The translations under genes were made by a program, and so were the position numbers. Under the pieces are notes generated by a model, which was given only the letters and a program-made list of their open reading frames with translations, was not told the origin of the DNA and did no database searches. 64,000 nucleotides of DNA from contig CBINHC010000012.1 of assembly GCA_966250385.1 (NCBI GenBank), forward strand, positions 62,001 to 126,000, read 5' to 3'. This document shows positions 1 to 8,291 of the stretch, piece by piece (position 1 is the stretch's first letter; the number at the start of each line of letters is the position of its first letter). The DNA is from DASWTL01 sp966250385 (lineage in GTDB: Bacteria; Bacteroidota; Bacteroidia; Sphingobacteriales; Sphingobacteriaceae).

Positions 1-130
1 CTTTTTCTAACCTGAACAGGGAAAGCCTTACCGCTTCTGATGATCCGAGATCACTGAAATCGGCAGCTAGCAGCATCTCGCCGCGAGGAAGAGCTTCTAT
101 GCGTTTTAGCACACTTTCTGCTATGCTCAT
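1..130 (-). CDS. AbiEi-type antitoxin N-terminus (DUF6088 family), cut by window edge
   Basis: From an ATG at 130 the minus strand stays open to base 1 (43 codons) and leaves the window. The peptide starts MSIAESVLKRIEALPRG and continues with DFSDLGSSEAVR (residues 24-35) and a basic LFRLEK segment. This is the winged-helix opening I know from DUF6088 proteins, the AbiEi-like antitoxins of type IV toxin-antitoxin systems, which repress their own operon and counter a nucleotidyltransferase toxin. The partner toxin would lie beyond the left edge and cannot be seen. A perfect inverted repeat just upstream supports a self-regulated gene. Family assignment rests on the first 43 residues only. Confidence 0.6.
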   Translation of the reverse strand, partial: MSIAESVLKRIEALPRGEMLLAADFSDLGSSEAVRLSLFRLEK

Positions 131-141
131 TAGATCGAATT

Positions 142-170
142 TGTAACAAATGTAGCGAATATTTGTTACA
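142..170 (-). promoter_or_regulatory. Palindromic operator with embedded -7 box for the antitoxin gene
   Basis: Two perfect 10-nt arms, TGTAACAAAT (142-151) and ATTTGTTACA (161-170), flank a 9-nt spacer. On the minus strand TACATTTG (147-154) matches the Bacteroidota -7 element TAnnTTTG and lies inside the repeat, 16 nt before the ATG at 130. A protein bound here would block the promoter. AbiEi-type antitoxins are known to bind inverted repeats in their promoters; that this protein binds here is inference. Confidence 0.6.
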
Positions 171-274
171 GGCATTTCCGGCCTTCACCTGCAAACTTCT
201 CCCTGAATTCATCACTGAGCCAATCATCAAATGACGAGCGTTCAATAGTCTCAGGTTTTCCTATCTTGCAGCTT

Positions 275-841
275 ATGGAGCAACTGGAAGCGAACCCCTG
301 GAAGATCAGATCAAGCGAACTCAGATATGACAACCCGTGGATCAGCGTAACGGAACATCAGGTGATCAATCCTGCAGGCGGACCCGGTATATACGGACAG
401 GTTCATTTCAAGAATCTTGCGATCGGGATCCTGGTCCTTGACGATCAGGGAAATACCTGGCTTGTCGGCCAGTACCGGTTCCCGCTGGGCCAATATAGCT
501 GGGAGATCCCGGAAGGAGGCGGCCCTCTCGGGCAGGATCCGCTCGAATCTGCAAAGCGGGAACTGAGGGAAGAAACCGGCATCACGGCGAACTGCTGGTC
601 CGAGATCCAGCGTATCCACCTGTCCAACTCCGTCTCCGATGAACTCGGAATTATTTATCTGGCCACGGACCTCACTTTCGGTGCCTCGTCGCCAGAGGAG
701 ACCGAGCAGCTGCAGGTCCGGAAAGTCCCGTTCACGGAAGCTTACCGGATGGTGGAGCGCGGGGCCATCACCGACTCGCTGGCAGTTGCCGCCATTCTGA
801 AGGTCAGGGTCCTCCAGCTGGAAGGCCGCTTACCGCTTTAA
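275..841 (+). CDS. Nudix hydrolase (ADP-ribose pyrophosphatase-like)
   Basis: This 188-residue protein carries a Nudix box at residues 81-103, ending RELREETGI, the helix that binds Mg2+ for cleavage of nucleoside-diphosphate-X substrates. The first glutamate of the box is replaced by glutamine (GQDPLES), while the catalytic REL-x-EE core is intact. The strand ahead of the box (WLVGQYRFP, then WEIPEGGG) is typical of ADP-sugar pyrophosphatases. A TTG lies three codons upstream, but the ATG at 275 is the more likely start. A near -7 box (TATCTTG, 262-268) precedes it. The exact substrate cannot be read from sequence. Confidence 0.85.
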   Translation: MEQLEANPWKIRSSELRYDNPWISVTEHQVINPAGGPGIYGQVHFKNLAIGILVLDDQGNTWLVGQYRFPLGQYSWEIPEGGGPLGQDPLESAKRELREETGITANCWSEIQRIHLSNSVSDELGIIYLATDLTFGASSPEETEQLQVRKVPFTEAYRMVERGAITDSLAVAAILKVRVLQLEGRLPL

Positions 842-873
842 GCAAAACACATTTACGAAACACATCTAATTAG

Positions 874-881
874 TAATTTCG
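874..881 (+). promoter_or_regulatory. Near-consensus -7 box 4 nt before plsC
   Basis: TAATTTCG differs from TAnnTTTG at one base and ends only 4 nt before the ATG at 886. If used, the transcript would start at or next to the start codon. Confidence 0.35.
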
Positions 882-885
882 CGCC

Positions 886-1620
886 ATGAAAAAAATATTG
901 GGATTTATTTTCACTCCCATCCATTATATCTTCTGGGGGATCTTACTGCTCGTATTTCATCCGGTACAATGGCTGTCCCTGAAACTGGGCGGATACCAGG
1001 CCCATAAACGGTCGGTCGATCTGCTGAATTTCTTCCTCGTGGCCAGCTATTACATCATGGGAAGCCATGTGTCGTTCCGTAACAACAGGAACCTCCCGAC
1101 AGACCGGTCCATCATTTTCATTGCCAATCATCAGAGTCTGTACGACATTCCGCCGATGATCTGGTTCCTGCGGAAGCATCACGCCAAGTTCATATCCAAG
1201 ATCGAGCTGACACGGGGTATCCCCAGCATCTCCTTCAACCTGAAATATGGCGGGGCTGCAAATATTGACCGGAAGGATCCGAAACAGGCGATCGGGGAGA
1301 TCCTCAAGCTTGCGCAGCGCATGAGGTCGAACACCTGGTCGACCGTGATATTCCCGGAAGGAACCCGATCCAGGACCGGTAAACTAAAACCATTTGCCGT
1401 AGGCGGAATTGCCACCCTCCTGAAAAAGGTCCCGGGCGCGCTCGTTGTTCCGGTCGCCATCGACGGAGCATGGAAAATGGTCCAGTACGGAAAGTTTCCT
1501 TTGAGCTTCGGTGAAAAAATGAGCTGGACCGTCCTCGACCCGATCGAGCCCCAGGGTCTCACTCCGGAGGAGGTCGTATCGGCAGCGGAGCAGGCGATCA
1601 GAAAACATCTCGGCCAATGA
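886..1620 (+). CDS. plsC: 1-acyl-sn-glycerol-3-phosphate acyltransferase
   Basis: The protein (244 aa) transfers an acyl chain to lysophosphatidic acid to make phosphatidic acid at the cytoplasmic membrane. It has the HX4D catalytic motif NHQSLYD at residues 81-87, a KFISKIEL block near 101 and the phosphate-binding FPEGTRS at 156-162, in the family's usual order and spacing. An N-terminal hydrophobic stretch (about residues 6-30) would anchor it to the membrane. Its stop codon overlaps the next start (ATGA at 1617-1620), so the lipoprotein behind it is probably co-transcribed. Length is normal for PlsC. Confidence 0.93.
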   Translation: MKKILGFIFTPIHYIFWGILLLVFHPVQWLSLKLGGYQAHKRSVDLLNFFLVASYYIMGSHVSFRNNRNLPTDRSIIFIANHQSLYDIPPMIWFLRKHHAKFISKIELTRGIPSISFNLKYGGAANIDRKDPKQAIGEILKLAQRMRSNTWSTVIFPEGTRSRTGKLKPFAVGGIATLLKKVPGALVVPVAIDGAWKMVQYGKFPLSFGEKMSWTVLDPIEPQGLTPEEVVSAAEQAIRKHLGQ

Positions 1621-2189
1621 TCAGCCTAAAAGTCGTCTTTCCCGCATTGGTCCTGCTGCTGGCAGCATGCAACCGGCCGGCACCGTCAGGGAGCCCGCCC
1701 GTCATTCCTGAACAACAGGCCAGTTCGGCCCTGTTCACGCTGGAGAAGCTGCATACGTTTTCCGAAAAAGGCGTTCAGGATACGTTTCAGCTGACCCTAT
1801 CCGGCAAGGACTATATGAATGCCCGCGTCATCTTCCGGATCATTTCAGGGGGACGGGTCATTTACGAGGATGCATTTGACAGCCAGTACCTGATCGACTA
1901 CGGAATTGACGACAAGGCGGATTCTTCCGGCAGGCTCAACGACTCGATCCGTTCAGCCTACATCGGGGACCGCCTCCGGCATTTCTTCGATGAAAAGAAT
2001 TTCCGCACTCCTGCGATCCGGCCGGATGCCGTTTTCGAAGACCAGTACGTGTCCCGGGAATTGTTTGAGGAACTGAAAGCGAGGCCGGATGCGGTATCCT
2101 TCCATTATCTGCTCGGCAAAGAAGACGGCCGCTACATTGCCTGGTCGGAAAACCACCGGAAAGTACGGTTATTTTATAATTGCTGCTAA
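1617..2189 (+). CDS. Predicted lipoprotein of unknown function
   Basis: A 190-residue protein whose N-terminus (a short charged start, a hydrophobic run, then LLAAC with the cysteine at residue 18) is a classic lipobox, so the mature protein should be lipid-anchored in the cell envelope. The rest is soluble, with a strand-rich middle (about residues 45-80) and an acidic C-terminal half. I do not recognise the family. It overlaps plsC by four bases, suggesting coupled translation, and is convergent with the LytTR regulator 7 bp away. Confidence 0.8.
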   Translation: MISLKVVFPALVLLLAACNRPAPSGSPPVIPEQQASSALFTLEKLHTFSEKGVQDTFQLTLSGKDYMNARVIFRIISGGRVIYEDAFDSQYLIDYGIDDKADSSGRLNDSIRSAYIGDRLRHFFDEKNFRTPAIRPDAVFEDQYVSRELFEELKARPDAVSFHYLLGKEDGRYIAWSENHRKVRLFYNCC

Positions 2190-2196
2190 GGGAGGA

Positions 2197-2922
2197 TCAG
2201 ACGTTCTTCGCCTCGATCAGCTTGAAGAACTGATCCCGGTAGGTATCGCCGATCGGTATGATCTTGTCGCAGATCGAGATCCTGCTGCGTTCAATACTTT
2301 CGATCTTGTCCAGCGCGACGATATAGGATTTATGAACGCGAACGAATCTTCCTGAAGGCAGAACCTCTTCCATCTTCTTCATATTCTGAAGTGTGATCAC
2401 CCGTTCGGCAGGCGTAAAAATGGAAATATAATCCTTCAGCCCCTCGATATACAGGATATCATCGAGGTAGATCTTCTGGATCTTATGCTCGGTCTTGACA
2501 AAAATGAATTCCGGCGCATTGTTGACAACAACCGGCGGAGCGACCGGCTCGGGCATGGCCGCAGGGATGTGATTCTGCTGCTGCACCTTATGCACGGCCT
2601 TGTAGAACCTGTCGAAAGGGATCGGCTTCAGGAGATAATCCACGACGTTCAGCTCATAACCTTCCAGGGCATACTGGGGATAGGCTGTGGTCAGGATGAC
2701 CTGGCACTTCCCGTTGATGATCTTCAGAAACTGAATACCCGTCAGTTCGGGCATCTGCACATCAAGGAACACCAGGTCGATCTGGTCCTGCTGAACCAGC
2801 TGCAAAGCTTCGATCGCACTGGTTGTGGTCTTGACCAGATTCAGAAACGGAACCTTGGAAATGTAGTCCTCAAGAATATCCAGAGCCAGGGGCTCATCAT
2901 CAACCACAAGACAGCGTATCAT
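2197..2922 (-). CDS. LytTR-family response regulator
   Basis: The 241-residue protein has an N-terminal receiver domain (acidic pair D8/D9 in VVDDEP, phospho-acceptor D54 in LVFLDVQMPEL, conserved lysine K99 in LLKPI). A C-terminal LytTR DNA-binding domain runs from about residue 140 to 238 and includes FVRVHKSYIV. It is the output half of the two-component pair encoded with the histidine kinase at 2924-3940, which ends one base upstream. Such regulators in Bacteroidota usually control nearby transport or envelope genes. The divergent ABC transporter cluster at 4142-6806 is the obvious candidate target, but no operator was identified. Confidence 0.93.
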   Translation of the reverse strand: MIRCLVVDDEPLALDILEDYISKVPFLNLVKTTTSAIEALQLVQQDQIDLVFLDVQMPELTGIQFLKIINGKCQVILTTAYPQYALEGYELNVVDYLLKPIPFDRFYKAVHKVQQQNHIPAAMPEPVAPPVVVNNAPEFIFVKTEHKIQKIYLDDILYIEGLKDYISIFTPAERVITLQNMKKMEEVLPSGRFVRVHKSYIVALDKIESIERSRISICDKIIPIGDTYRDQFFKLIEAKNV

Positions 2923-2923
2923 A

Positions 2924-3940
2924 TTATAAATTTAGAGATAATTCAGCACTATAAATACCGTTACGTGAAATATTCAGCCGGTACTTTCCCGGGTAAAGCA
3001 GGTCCAGTCTCCGCTGCACGTTGACAAGTCCGATGCCGCCGGTTTCGTCCTTGTTCTGACAGTTCATCCGGTTGGTGACCGAAAACGTCAGCCGGCTTTC
3101 ACGCACGGCAATGTTGATGCGGATCGGGAACTCCGGATCGCTCGAGTCGCCGTGCTTGAAGGCATTCTCCACGAAAGGGATCAGGATCAGTGGCACGATC
3201 TGCTGCTGCTGTTCCACACCCGATACGGTCAGTTCGACATACACGTTGCCTTTGAACCGGAGTCTCTGCAGTTCGATAAAGTTCTCAAGATAGCCGATCT
3301 CCCGGCTGAGCTCCACCCGGCTGTCATTGCTTTCATAGAGCATATACCGCATGATCTCCGACAGCTTCATCACCGCTTCCGCGGTCCGGTCCGATTTCTG
3401 GTAGGCGAGCGAGTAGATATTGTTCAGGCAGTTGAACAGAAAATGCGGATTGATCTGGGAGCGAAGGAACGCAAGTTCAGCGGTCAGTTTCTCATTCGCG
3501 AGTGTCCGCCGTTCTTTTTCATTGACAAACCAGTCACCCATGAACTTGACGGTCGTACTGATAAAAACGAAGAAACCGCTGACGAACAGCGTACTCAGGT
3601 AATAACGGCGAAAATCCGGATTCTCAGTCATTTTCTGTTCCCCGGACCAGAGCACGTCCTTGAAATAGACGGCCATTCCCAGTTTAATGAACCCGAAAAC
3701 GATGATCAGCGCAATGATGCTGATCGCGCAGGCCCAGTAGCGTCGCGTCCTCAGGAAGATCGGGAGCACGACCAGGTAGTTGACATAGAAAAGAGTGATG
3801 TTGACAAGCCCGAAGTAGCCGAAGCTCACCACGGTGCCATAGGTCAGGCCTTCCCCCCGACGGTTTGAAATAACCACAAGGAAGGCGATCAGAGCGACCC
3901 AGATGATGGCATGTAAGAATATCTTCCTTCCTAAATTCAT
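2924..3940 (-). CDS. LytS/YehU-type sensor histidine kinase
   Basis: A 338-residue membrane kinase. Hydrophobic segments near residues 10-25, 38-60, 70-92 and 114-132 give a four-helix membrane sensor. A short coiled coil follows (about 140-160), then the His_kinase block SQINPHFLFNCLNN with the phospho-accepting histidine H166. The C-terminal ATPase has the N box (PFVENAFKHG) and G box (GIGLVNVQRRL). It is immediately followed by its LytTR regulator. There is no extracellular sensor domain, so the signal is probably sensed within the membrane. A near -7 box sits 4 nt before the ATG. Confidence 0.93.
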   Translation of the reverse strand: MNLGRKIFLHAIIWVALIAFLVVISNRRGEGLTYGTVVSFGYFGLVNITLFYVNYLVVLPIFLRTRRYWACAISIIALIIVFGFIKLGMAVYFKDVLWSGEQKMTENPDFRRYYLSTLFVSGFFVFISTTVKFMGDWFVNEKERRTLANEKLTAELAFLRSQINPHFLFNCLNNIYSLAYQKSDRTAEAVMKLSEIMRYMLYESNDSRVELSREIGYLENFIELQRLRFKGNVYVELTVSGVEQQQQIVPLILIPFVENAFKHGDSSDPEFPIRINIAVRESRLTFSVTNRMNCQNKDETGGIGLVNVQRRLDLLYPGKYRLNISRNGIYSAELSLNL

Positions 3941-3944
3941 TGCT

Positions 3945-3952
3945 TAAAAGTA
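3945..3952 (-). promoter_or_regulatory. Near-consensus -7 box 4 nt before the histidine kinase
   Basis: On the minus strand TACTTTTA matches TAnnTTTG except at the last base and lies 4 nt upstream of the ATG at 3940. It is one of several such close boxes in the window. Confidence 0.3.
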
Positions 3953-4141
3953 CGCTGCCGGCCGTTTCTTCAAAGCCGGTTTCGACGAACTGCCCTTTTC
4001 TATCGGCAAACCGGCCGGCTGGTCGCGGAATTGTCGACGAAGGCCTTTTTGGGCTTTCGTCTGGATATTTACACCCTTGGTCTAATACATTTCCGCAGCC
4101 GCAATATTCGCATTTCCTTTGAACTATCAAATCACAAGGCA

Positions 4142-4327
4142 ATGAAAAAGTCAAGCAATTTCGTCTCTCCGTTCATCCTGATGCTGGTTCCCGTATTCCT
4201 GGTATTGGGTGTGCTGTTCGTCGTAAATGACAGTGAGATCCCGGCTGAAAAATACCAGGCAAGCCATTCATTCCGCATGCCGTCGCTGACGGTTTCTTCG
4301 CTCAATCTCGTAAAGGCCCTGTTTTAA
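4142..4327 (+). CDS. Small membrane protein (61 aa), unknown function
   Basis: The ATG at 4142 opens a 61-codon frame. After the charged start MKKSSNF there is one long hydrophobic helix (about residues 8-28) and a polar tail ending NLVKALF. It lies 22 bp before the ABC transporter ATPase and is divergent from the two-component system. An in-frame start at 4031 also exists but would add a poor N-terminus. The charged start and single helix look like a real small membrane or exported peptide, perhaps an accessory to the transporter. I know no family for it. Confidence 0.5.
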   Translation: MKKSSNFVSPFILMLVPVFLVLGVLFVVNDSEIPAEKYQASHSFRMPSLTVSSLNLVKALF

Positions 4328-4349
4328 ACAGCGCTTAAGCTCTATACGT

Positions 4350-5252
4350 ATGGCGGATATGGCAATTTCTACGGCATCCCTGTCCTACTGGTTCGGGAAG
4401 CAGCAGATTCTGGATGGGGTCTCCCTGAAAGTTCCCCGGGGCAGCGTCTACGGATTCCTGGGTCCGAACGGGGCGGGAAAGACGACGACGATCAAGCTGC
4501 TGCTCAGCCTGCTGCACTCATCCGCCAAAAACATTTTCATTTTCGGCAGGGAGCTTTCCGAAAACCGGATCGCTATCCTTTCACGGGTCGGTTCGCTGGT
4601 GGAACAGCCGACGGTCTACCTGCATATGACCGGCCGAGAAAACCTCAGAAACCGCGCGCTGCTGCTGCAGATCCCCAAAGCAAAGGTCGAGGAGATCCTG
4701 GAACTGGTCGGATTGACCGGGGCCGGAAACAAGAAAGCCGGAAACTACTCCCTTGGCATGAAACAACGGCTGGGGATCGGACTGGCCCTGCTTAACGATC
4801 CGGATCTGCTGATCCTGGATGAACCGACCAACGGACTGGACCCGAACGGGATCATCGAGATCCGGCAACTGGTGAAGAAACTTTCCGCTGACCATGGGAA
4901 AACGATTTTTATTTCCAGCCACCTGTTGACCGAAGTAGAAAAGATGGCGACGCATGTCGGAATCATCAACCGCGGCAAACTCCTCTTCCAGGGAAGCATC
5001 GGTGAACTTCACCAGCTGAACCAGCCCGTCATCAATGTGACGGTGGACGATCCGGCTGGCGCGGCAGGCATGCTGCGCGGGGAAGGGATCGTAAGCAGCA
5101 TCTCGGAGGACGGCCTGGTGATCCCCTATCAGTCCCGTGTCCAGATGGCCGGTGTGAATACCATACTCGTCAGGAACGGCTACACGGTTTATTCCATCAT
5201 GGACGAGAAAAAAGACCTCGAACACCTGTTCCTGAATATCACCCAAAACTAA
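4350..5252 (+). CDS. ABC transporter ATP-binding protein
   Basis: This 300-residue ATPase has Walker A GPNGAGKT at residues 38-45, a Q-loop near 87, the signature SLGMKQR at 135-141, Walker B LLILDEP at 154-160 and an H-loop histidine in ISSHLL. The signature is the SxGMKQR form common in lantibiotic-immunity and ABC-2 type exporters. The C-terminal 80 residues form the extra domain usual in that group. It is followed 4 bp later by its permease. Likely roles are export of, or resistance to, a hydrophobic or peptide compound; the substrate cannot be told from sequence. Confidence 0.93.
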   Translation: MADMAISTASLSYWFGKQQILDGVSLKVPRGSVYGFLGPNGAGKTTTIKLLLSLLHSSAKNIFIFGRELSENRIAILSRVGSLVEQPTVYLHMTGRENLRNRALLLQIPKAKVEEILELVGLTGAGNKKAGNYSLGMKQRLGIGLALLNDPDLLILDEPTNGLDPNGIIEIRQLVKKLSADHGKTIFISSHLLTEVEKMATHVGIINRGKLLFQGSIGELHQLNQPVINVTVDDPAGAAGMLRGEGIVSSISEDGLVIPYQSRVQMAGVNTILVRNGYTVYSIMDEKKDLEHLFLNITQN

Positions 5253-5256
5253 GGCT

Positions 5257-6042
5257 ATGCACCCGTTCATACTGTCCCTCCGTTCTGAGTTCTATAAGTC
5301 CCGAAAAACGCTCGCATTCTGGAGTGCCGTGATCCTTCCCGTGGCGATCTGCGGTTTGGTCGCGACCGGTTATTTCATAAACAGTCATAAGGTGATCAAC
5401 AACCCCGCCGCCCTGCAGTGGCTCCGCTATATGGGGTCGATCCTGGGCGTCATGGGTGTGCTGCTGCTGCCGATGTTCGTGATCTTTGCCGCCTATTCGG
5501 TAAACAATATGGAGCACCGCTCCGAAATGTGGAAGAGCCTCTTTTCCATGCCGCTGAACAAATGGACCATATATGGCAGTAAATACGTATTTGCCGTCAT
5601 TCTGAATGCCATCTGTCTTTTCCTGTTCGCAACCCTGATCATAGGTACCGGCAATCTGCTCGGACTGCTGAAACCGGAGCTGAAGTTCCAGGACTTCAGT
5701 ATCGCGCGCACCGCCTATGAGCTTCATCTGAAACTGTTTCTTTCCACGCTCGGTATGCTGTCCATCCAGTTTTTCCTGAGCCTGATCTGGTCCGACTTCA
5801 TCAAACCCATGGGCATCGGTCTGATCGGAACCATCGCCGGACTGATCAGCACCAATACCGGCTGGGAATACGCATATACCATTCCCTATGCACACCCGAT
5901 GCTGAGCCTGATGAGCGGCGGCGGGAAAGGAAAGATGCCGGAGGTGACGTTCGTGACCCGGGAGACCTGCATCAGCCTTGCCGTGGCGCTTGCCGCCTTT
6001 GTCGCAGGTTACTTTATCCTGCTAAAAAGAAGTGTAAAATGA
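5257..6042 (+). CDS. ABC-2 type transporter permease
   Basis: The protein (261 aa) has about six hydrophobic helices (near residues 22-42, 60-82, 110-130, 163-178, 183-202 and 236-256). Its start, with LRSEFYKSRKTLAFW, is the usual opening of ABC-2 permeases of the bacitracin/lantibiotic-immunity type. It is paired with the upstream ATPase, with only 4 bp between them, and overlaps the following DoxX gene by four bases. The two proteins would dimerise into an exporter in the inner membrane. Confidence 0.88.
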   Translation: MHPFILSLRSEFYKSRKTLAFWSAVILPVAICGLVATGYFINSHKVINNPAALQWLRYMGSILGVMGVLLLPMFVIFAAYSVNNMEHRSEMWKSLFSMPLNKWTIYGSKYVFAVILNAICLFLFATLIIGTGNLLGLLKPELKFQDFSIARTAYELHLKLFLSTLGMLSIQFFLSLIWSDFIKPMGIGLIGTIAGLISTNTGWEYAYTIPYAHPMLSLMSGGGKGKMPEVTFVTRETCISLAVALAAFVAGYFILLKRSVK

Positions 6043-6806
6043 TCCGGAGCAAAGACTTTCTGATCCTGCTCATCCGGCTTTTCCTGGGCTACATTTTCAT
6101 TTCCGCAGGGTTCTGTAAACTGACCCATGGCCACTTCGGCCAGCTGATCGGACCGCCATGGATGGAAGAGCGCCTGACCGAATACGGACTGGCCCTGTTT
6201 GCCCGGGTGGTGGCCTGGTCGCAGATCGTCTGCGGAGTTCTGTTGCTTTCGCAACGGTTCAGTATCCTCGGAGCCATTATGCTGTTCCCGATGAATGTCT
6301 CGATCCTCACCGTTACGATCTCCATGGAATGGCAGGGAACTCCGTATGTCAATGCGGTATTCCTGGTCCTGAACCTCTTGCTCCTCATTTATGAATGGCC
6401 GAAATTCAGGTTCCTGGTTCACCCGGGCACCTTCACCGTGACGCCGGCTCCGCTGGACGAACTAAGAAAGAACCGGCTGAACATAGCCGCGCTGGTCATC
6501 TTCACGGCGGCAGCCCTGGTCGCATCGGCGGGATTTCATATGACAGCCGCTTTTGTGTTCAGCCTGGCCCTGATCACGCTCGCTGTTCCGTTGCTCCGGT
6601 CCGGCCTGTTCTCAGTCCCGGAAAAGGTGATGATCGCCCAGGCTATCCTGAACATGCTGCTGGTTACTCTTGCCTTCGGCAGCGACCTGGTCACCCTGGC
6701 CCTCGGTCTCAATACCGGCGCCATCGCATTGATGCTGATCTGGTGGGCGGTATCGAAGGCAAGAAAAAAGGAGCCGGTTCGGGCTCCTGAGCATAGCTTT
6801 CTGTAA
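6039..6806 (+). CDS. DoxX/MauE-like membrane protein
   Basis: A 255-residue integral membrane protein. The first 130 residues read as a DoxX/MauE-like four-helix unit (an LLIRLFLGYIFISAGFCK opening, a conserved proline in LFPMN, then a helix ending LLIYEWPK). After a short linker a second hydrophobic half (about residues 145-240) adds more helices, so the protein is roughly twice the size of a minimal DoxX. It overlaps the permease stop by four bases (ATGA) and is therefore probably co-expressed with the ABC transporter. DoxX-like proteins are linked to thiol or quinone redox chemistry; its role here is unknown. Confidence 0.75.
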   Translation: MIRSKDFLILLIRLFLGYIFISAGFCKLTHGHFGQLIGPPWMEERLTEYGLALFARVVAWSQIVCGVLLLSQRFSILGAIMLFPMNVSILTVTISMEWQGTPYVNAVFLVLNLLLLIYEWPKFRFLVHPGTFTVTPAPLDELRKNRLNIAALVIFTAAALVASAGFHMTAAFVFSLALITLAVPLLRSGLFSVPEKVMIAQAILNMLLVTLAFGSDLVTLALGLNTGAIALMLIWWAVSKARKKEPVRAPEHSFL

Positions 6807-6809
6807 TCG

Positions 6810-8156
6810 TTACCGGCCCGGCTTTGGAATGACCACGAGGCTCTCATGCCCCTGGGCATCCACGGACTGAACCCCGAAAAAGTAATTATCCTTCGAATAG
6901 TTGAGCGTCACACTGGTATCCGTAACAAAGAACTTTCTTTCCCAGGTCGGACTGGTGGTCTCGCGCATGACCACATAGTACCCGGCCGGCTTCTCCCCTT
7001 TCGGGGCTTCCCAGCGGAGTGTGGTCCTGTTGGTCAGCTGGGTGGTCATTACTTTCACGTCTTTGGGTTCCTGCGGGGCCAGCGCCAGGTTGGCGAAAGA
7101 GGCCAGGTCCAGCCGCGCTACCTTCTGCGTATAGGCGTAATCGACAAAGTCCGGGAGATCCCCGTAATCCACCCCGTTCTCTTTACGGACGGTCTGATGC
7201 TGGCGGTTAAAGTCTTCATTCATTTCGGTCACACGGATCGCCCGGAATCCCTGCTGGGAGAACGGCGTGTGGTCGCCTCCGCGGAGGTACCGGTCACGGC
7301 GGTAGATCAGTTTGACATCCAGCTGGTCCACGTAGCGCTCACCCACTTCCTTCAGGTACCTGGCGAACTGACGGGCTTCGCTGTCATTCTCGGCACCGGT
7401 ACTGTTGCGGATACCGGCCTGCGCCTGGCTTTCAACAGCCGGAACCCCTTCACTGAAAACCCGTACACTCCGGTTATCTTTCAGACCGGTTTCCATGCCG
7501 TAGGTGTTCCCGACGATATCGTTGGTGATCATGCCCAGGACGTTCCAGTTCTCGTTCTTCGCCCGGCGGGCCAGGTTCTGTGCGCCGTAAAGGCCCTGCT
7601 CCTCGGCCACCATGGCGACGAATATGATCGTACAATTGAACTTATATTTACTCATCACCCGTGCCATCTCCATGGCTACGGCCGTTCCGGAGGCATCGTC
7701 GTTCGCACCGGGCGCAAAGATCTTCGCGTCATTCACATCGGTCGCCCTGGAGTCGTAGTGGCCGGACACGATGAGCACCCGGTCATCTTCAGGATCCGTG
7801 CCGGGAAGAATGGCCACGACGTTCTTCATCACCGTAGGTACCGGGACCCTGCGGCCGTCCGCCGGCTGGGTGAACGTATCGAATTCAACTTTCATCCGTC
7901 CCCCGGATGCCTGGGCGTACTTTTCAAATTCCGCCTTGATCCAGTTTCGCGCAGCGCCGATGCCGGTCTTTTTGCTGGTCGTGTCGCTCAGGGAATGCCG
8001 GGTCTCGAAGGATACCAGCTTCCGGATGATCGACTCTATATTGCCGGAGGACACCTCGTCCACCATCTGCCGGATGGCCGGGTCCTGTCTTACCGGTTCC
8101 TGGGCAAATCCTGATATGGCTGCCGTCAGGAAAGCAGCAGTGATTAATTTCCGCAT
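6810..8156 (-). CDS. Secreted M28-family metallopeptidase with C-terminal Fn3-like domain
   Basis: From ATG 8156 the protein is 448 residues and begins MRKLITAAFLTAAISGFAQ, a standard signal peptide; an in-frame ATG at 8192 would spoil it. The zinc-peptidase core has H133 in SGHYDSR, the bridging aspartate in GANDDASG (about 151-157) and the catalytic glutamate in AEEQGLYG (about 184-191). The last 90 residues, with TLRWEAP and GYYVVMRET, read as a fibronectin type III-like domain. It should act as an aminopeptidase outside the cytoplasm. It is divergent from a second M28 peptidase gene 135 bp away. Confidence 0.9.
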   Translation of the reverse strand: MRKLITAAFLTAAISGFAQEPVRQDPAIRQMVDEVSSGNIESIIRKLVSFETRHSLSDTTSKKTGIGAARNWIKAEFEKYAQASGGRMKVEFDTFTQPADGRRVPVPTVMKNVVAILPGTDPEDDRVLIVSGHYDSRATDVNDAKIFAPGANDDASGTAVAMEMARVMSKYKFNCTIIFVAMVAEEQGLYGAQNLARRAKNENWNVLGMITNDIVGNTYGMETGLKDNRSVRVFSEGVPAVESQAQAGIRNSTGAENDSEARQFARYLKEVGERYVDQLDVKLIYRRDRYLRGGDHTPFSQQGFRAIRVTEMNEDFNRQHQTVRKENGVDYGDLPDFVDYAYTQKVARLDLASFANLALAPQEPKDVKVMTTQLTNRTTLRWEAPKGEKPAGYYVVMRETTSPTWERKFFVTDTSVTLNYSKDNYFFGVQSVDAQGHESLVVIPKPGR

Positions 8157-8291
8157 TGAGATAAGGTTTAGATTGTCGCTAATTTCAGGCAATATCCCCG
8201 GGCCTACTGTAACAAATATGTTAATCTTCCCGGATTTTTATACTATGTTATTTTGAATAAGTTTGTTAAATCGAAACTTAAACCCCCGATA

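Noticed and set aside
171..262. A minus-strand open stretch ending ERSSFDDWLSDEF...KCL-stop that looks coding.
   Set aside because: It has no start codon and runs antisense into the Nudix gene; it could be a remnant but cannot be supported as a gene.
5239..5895. A 218-codon minus-strand open frame.
   Set aside because: Antisense to the ABC permease; the histidine- and glutamine-rich composition is that of a reversed membrane gene.
6846..8114. A 422-codon plus-strand open frame.
   Set aside because: It is antisense to the M28 peptidase, has no family motifs and a composition typical of a shadow frame.
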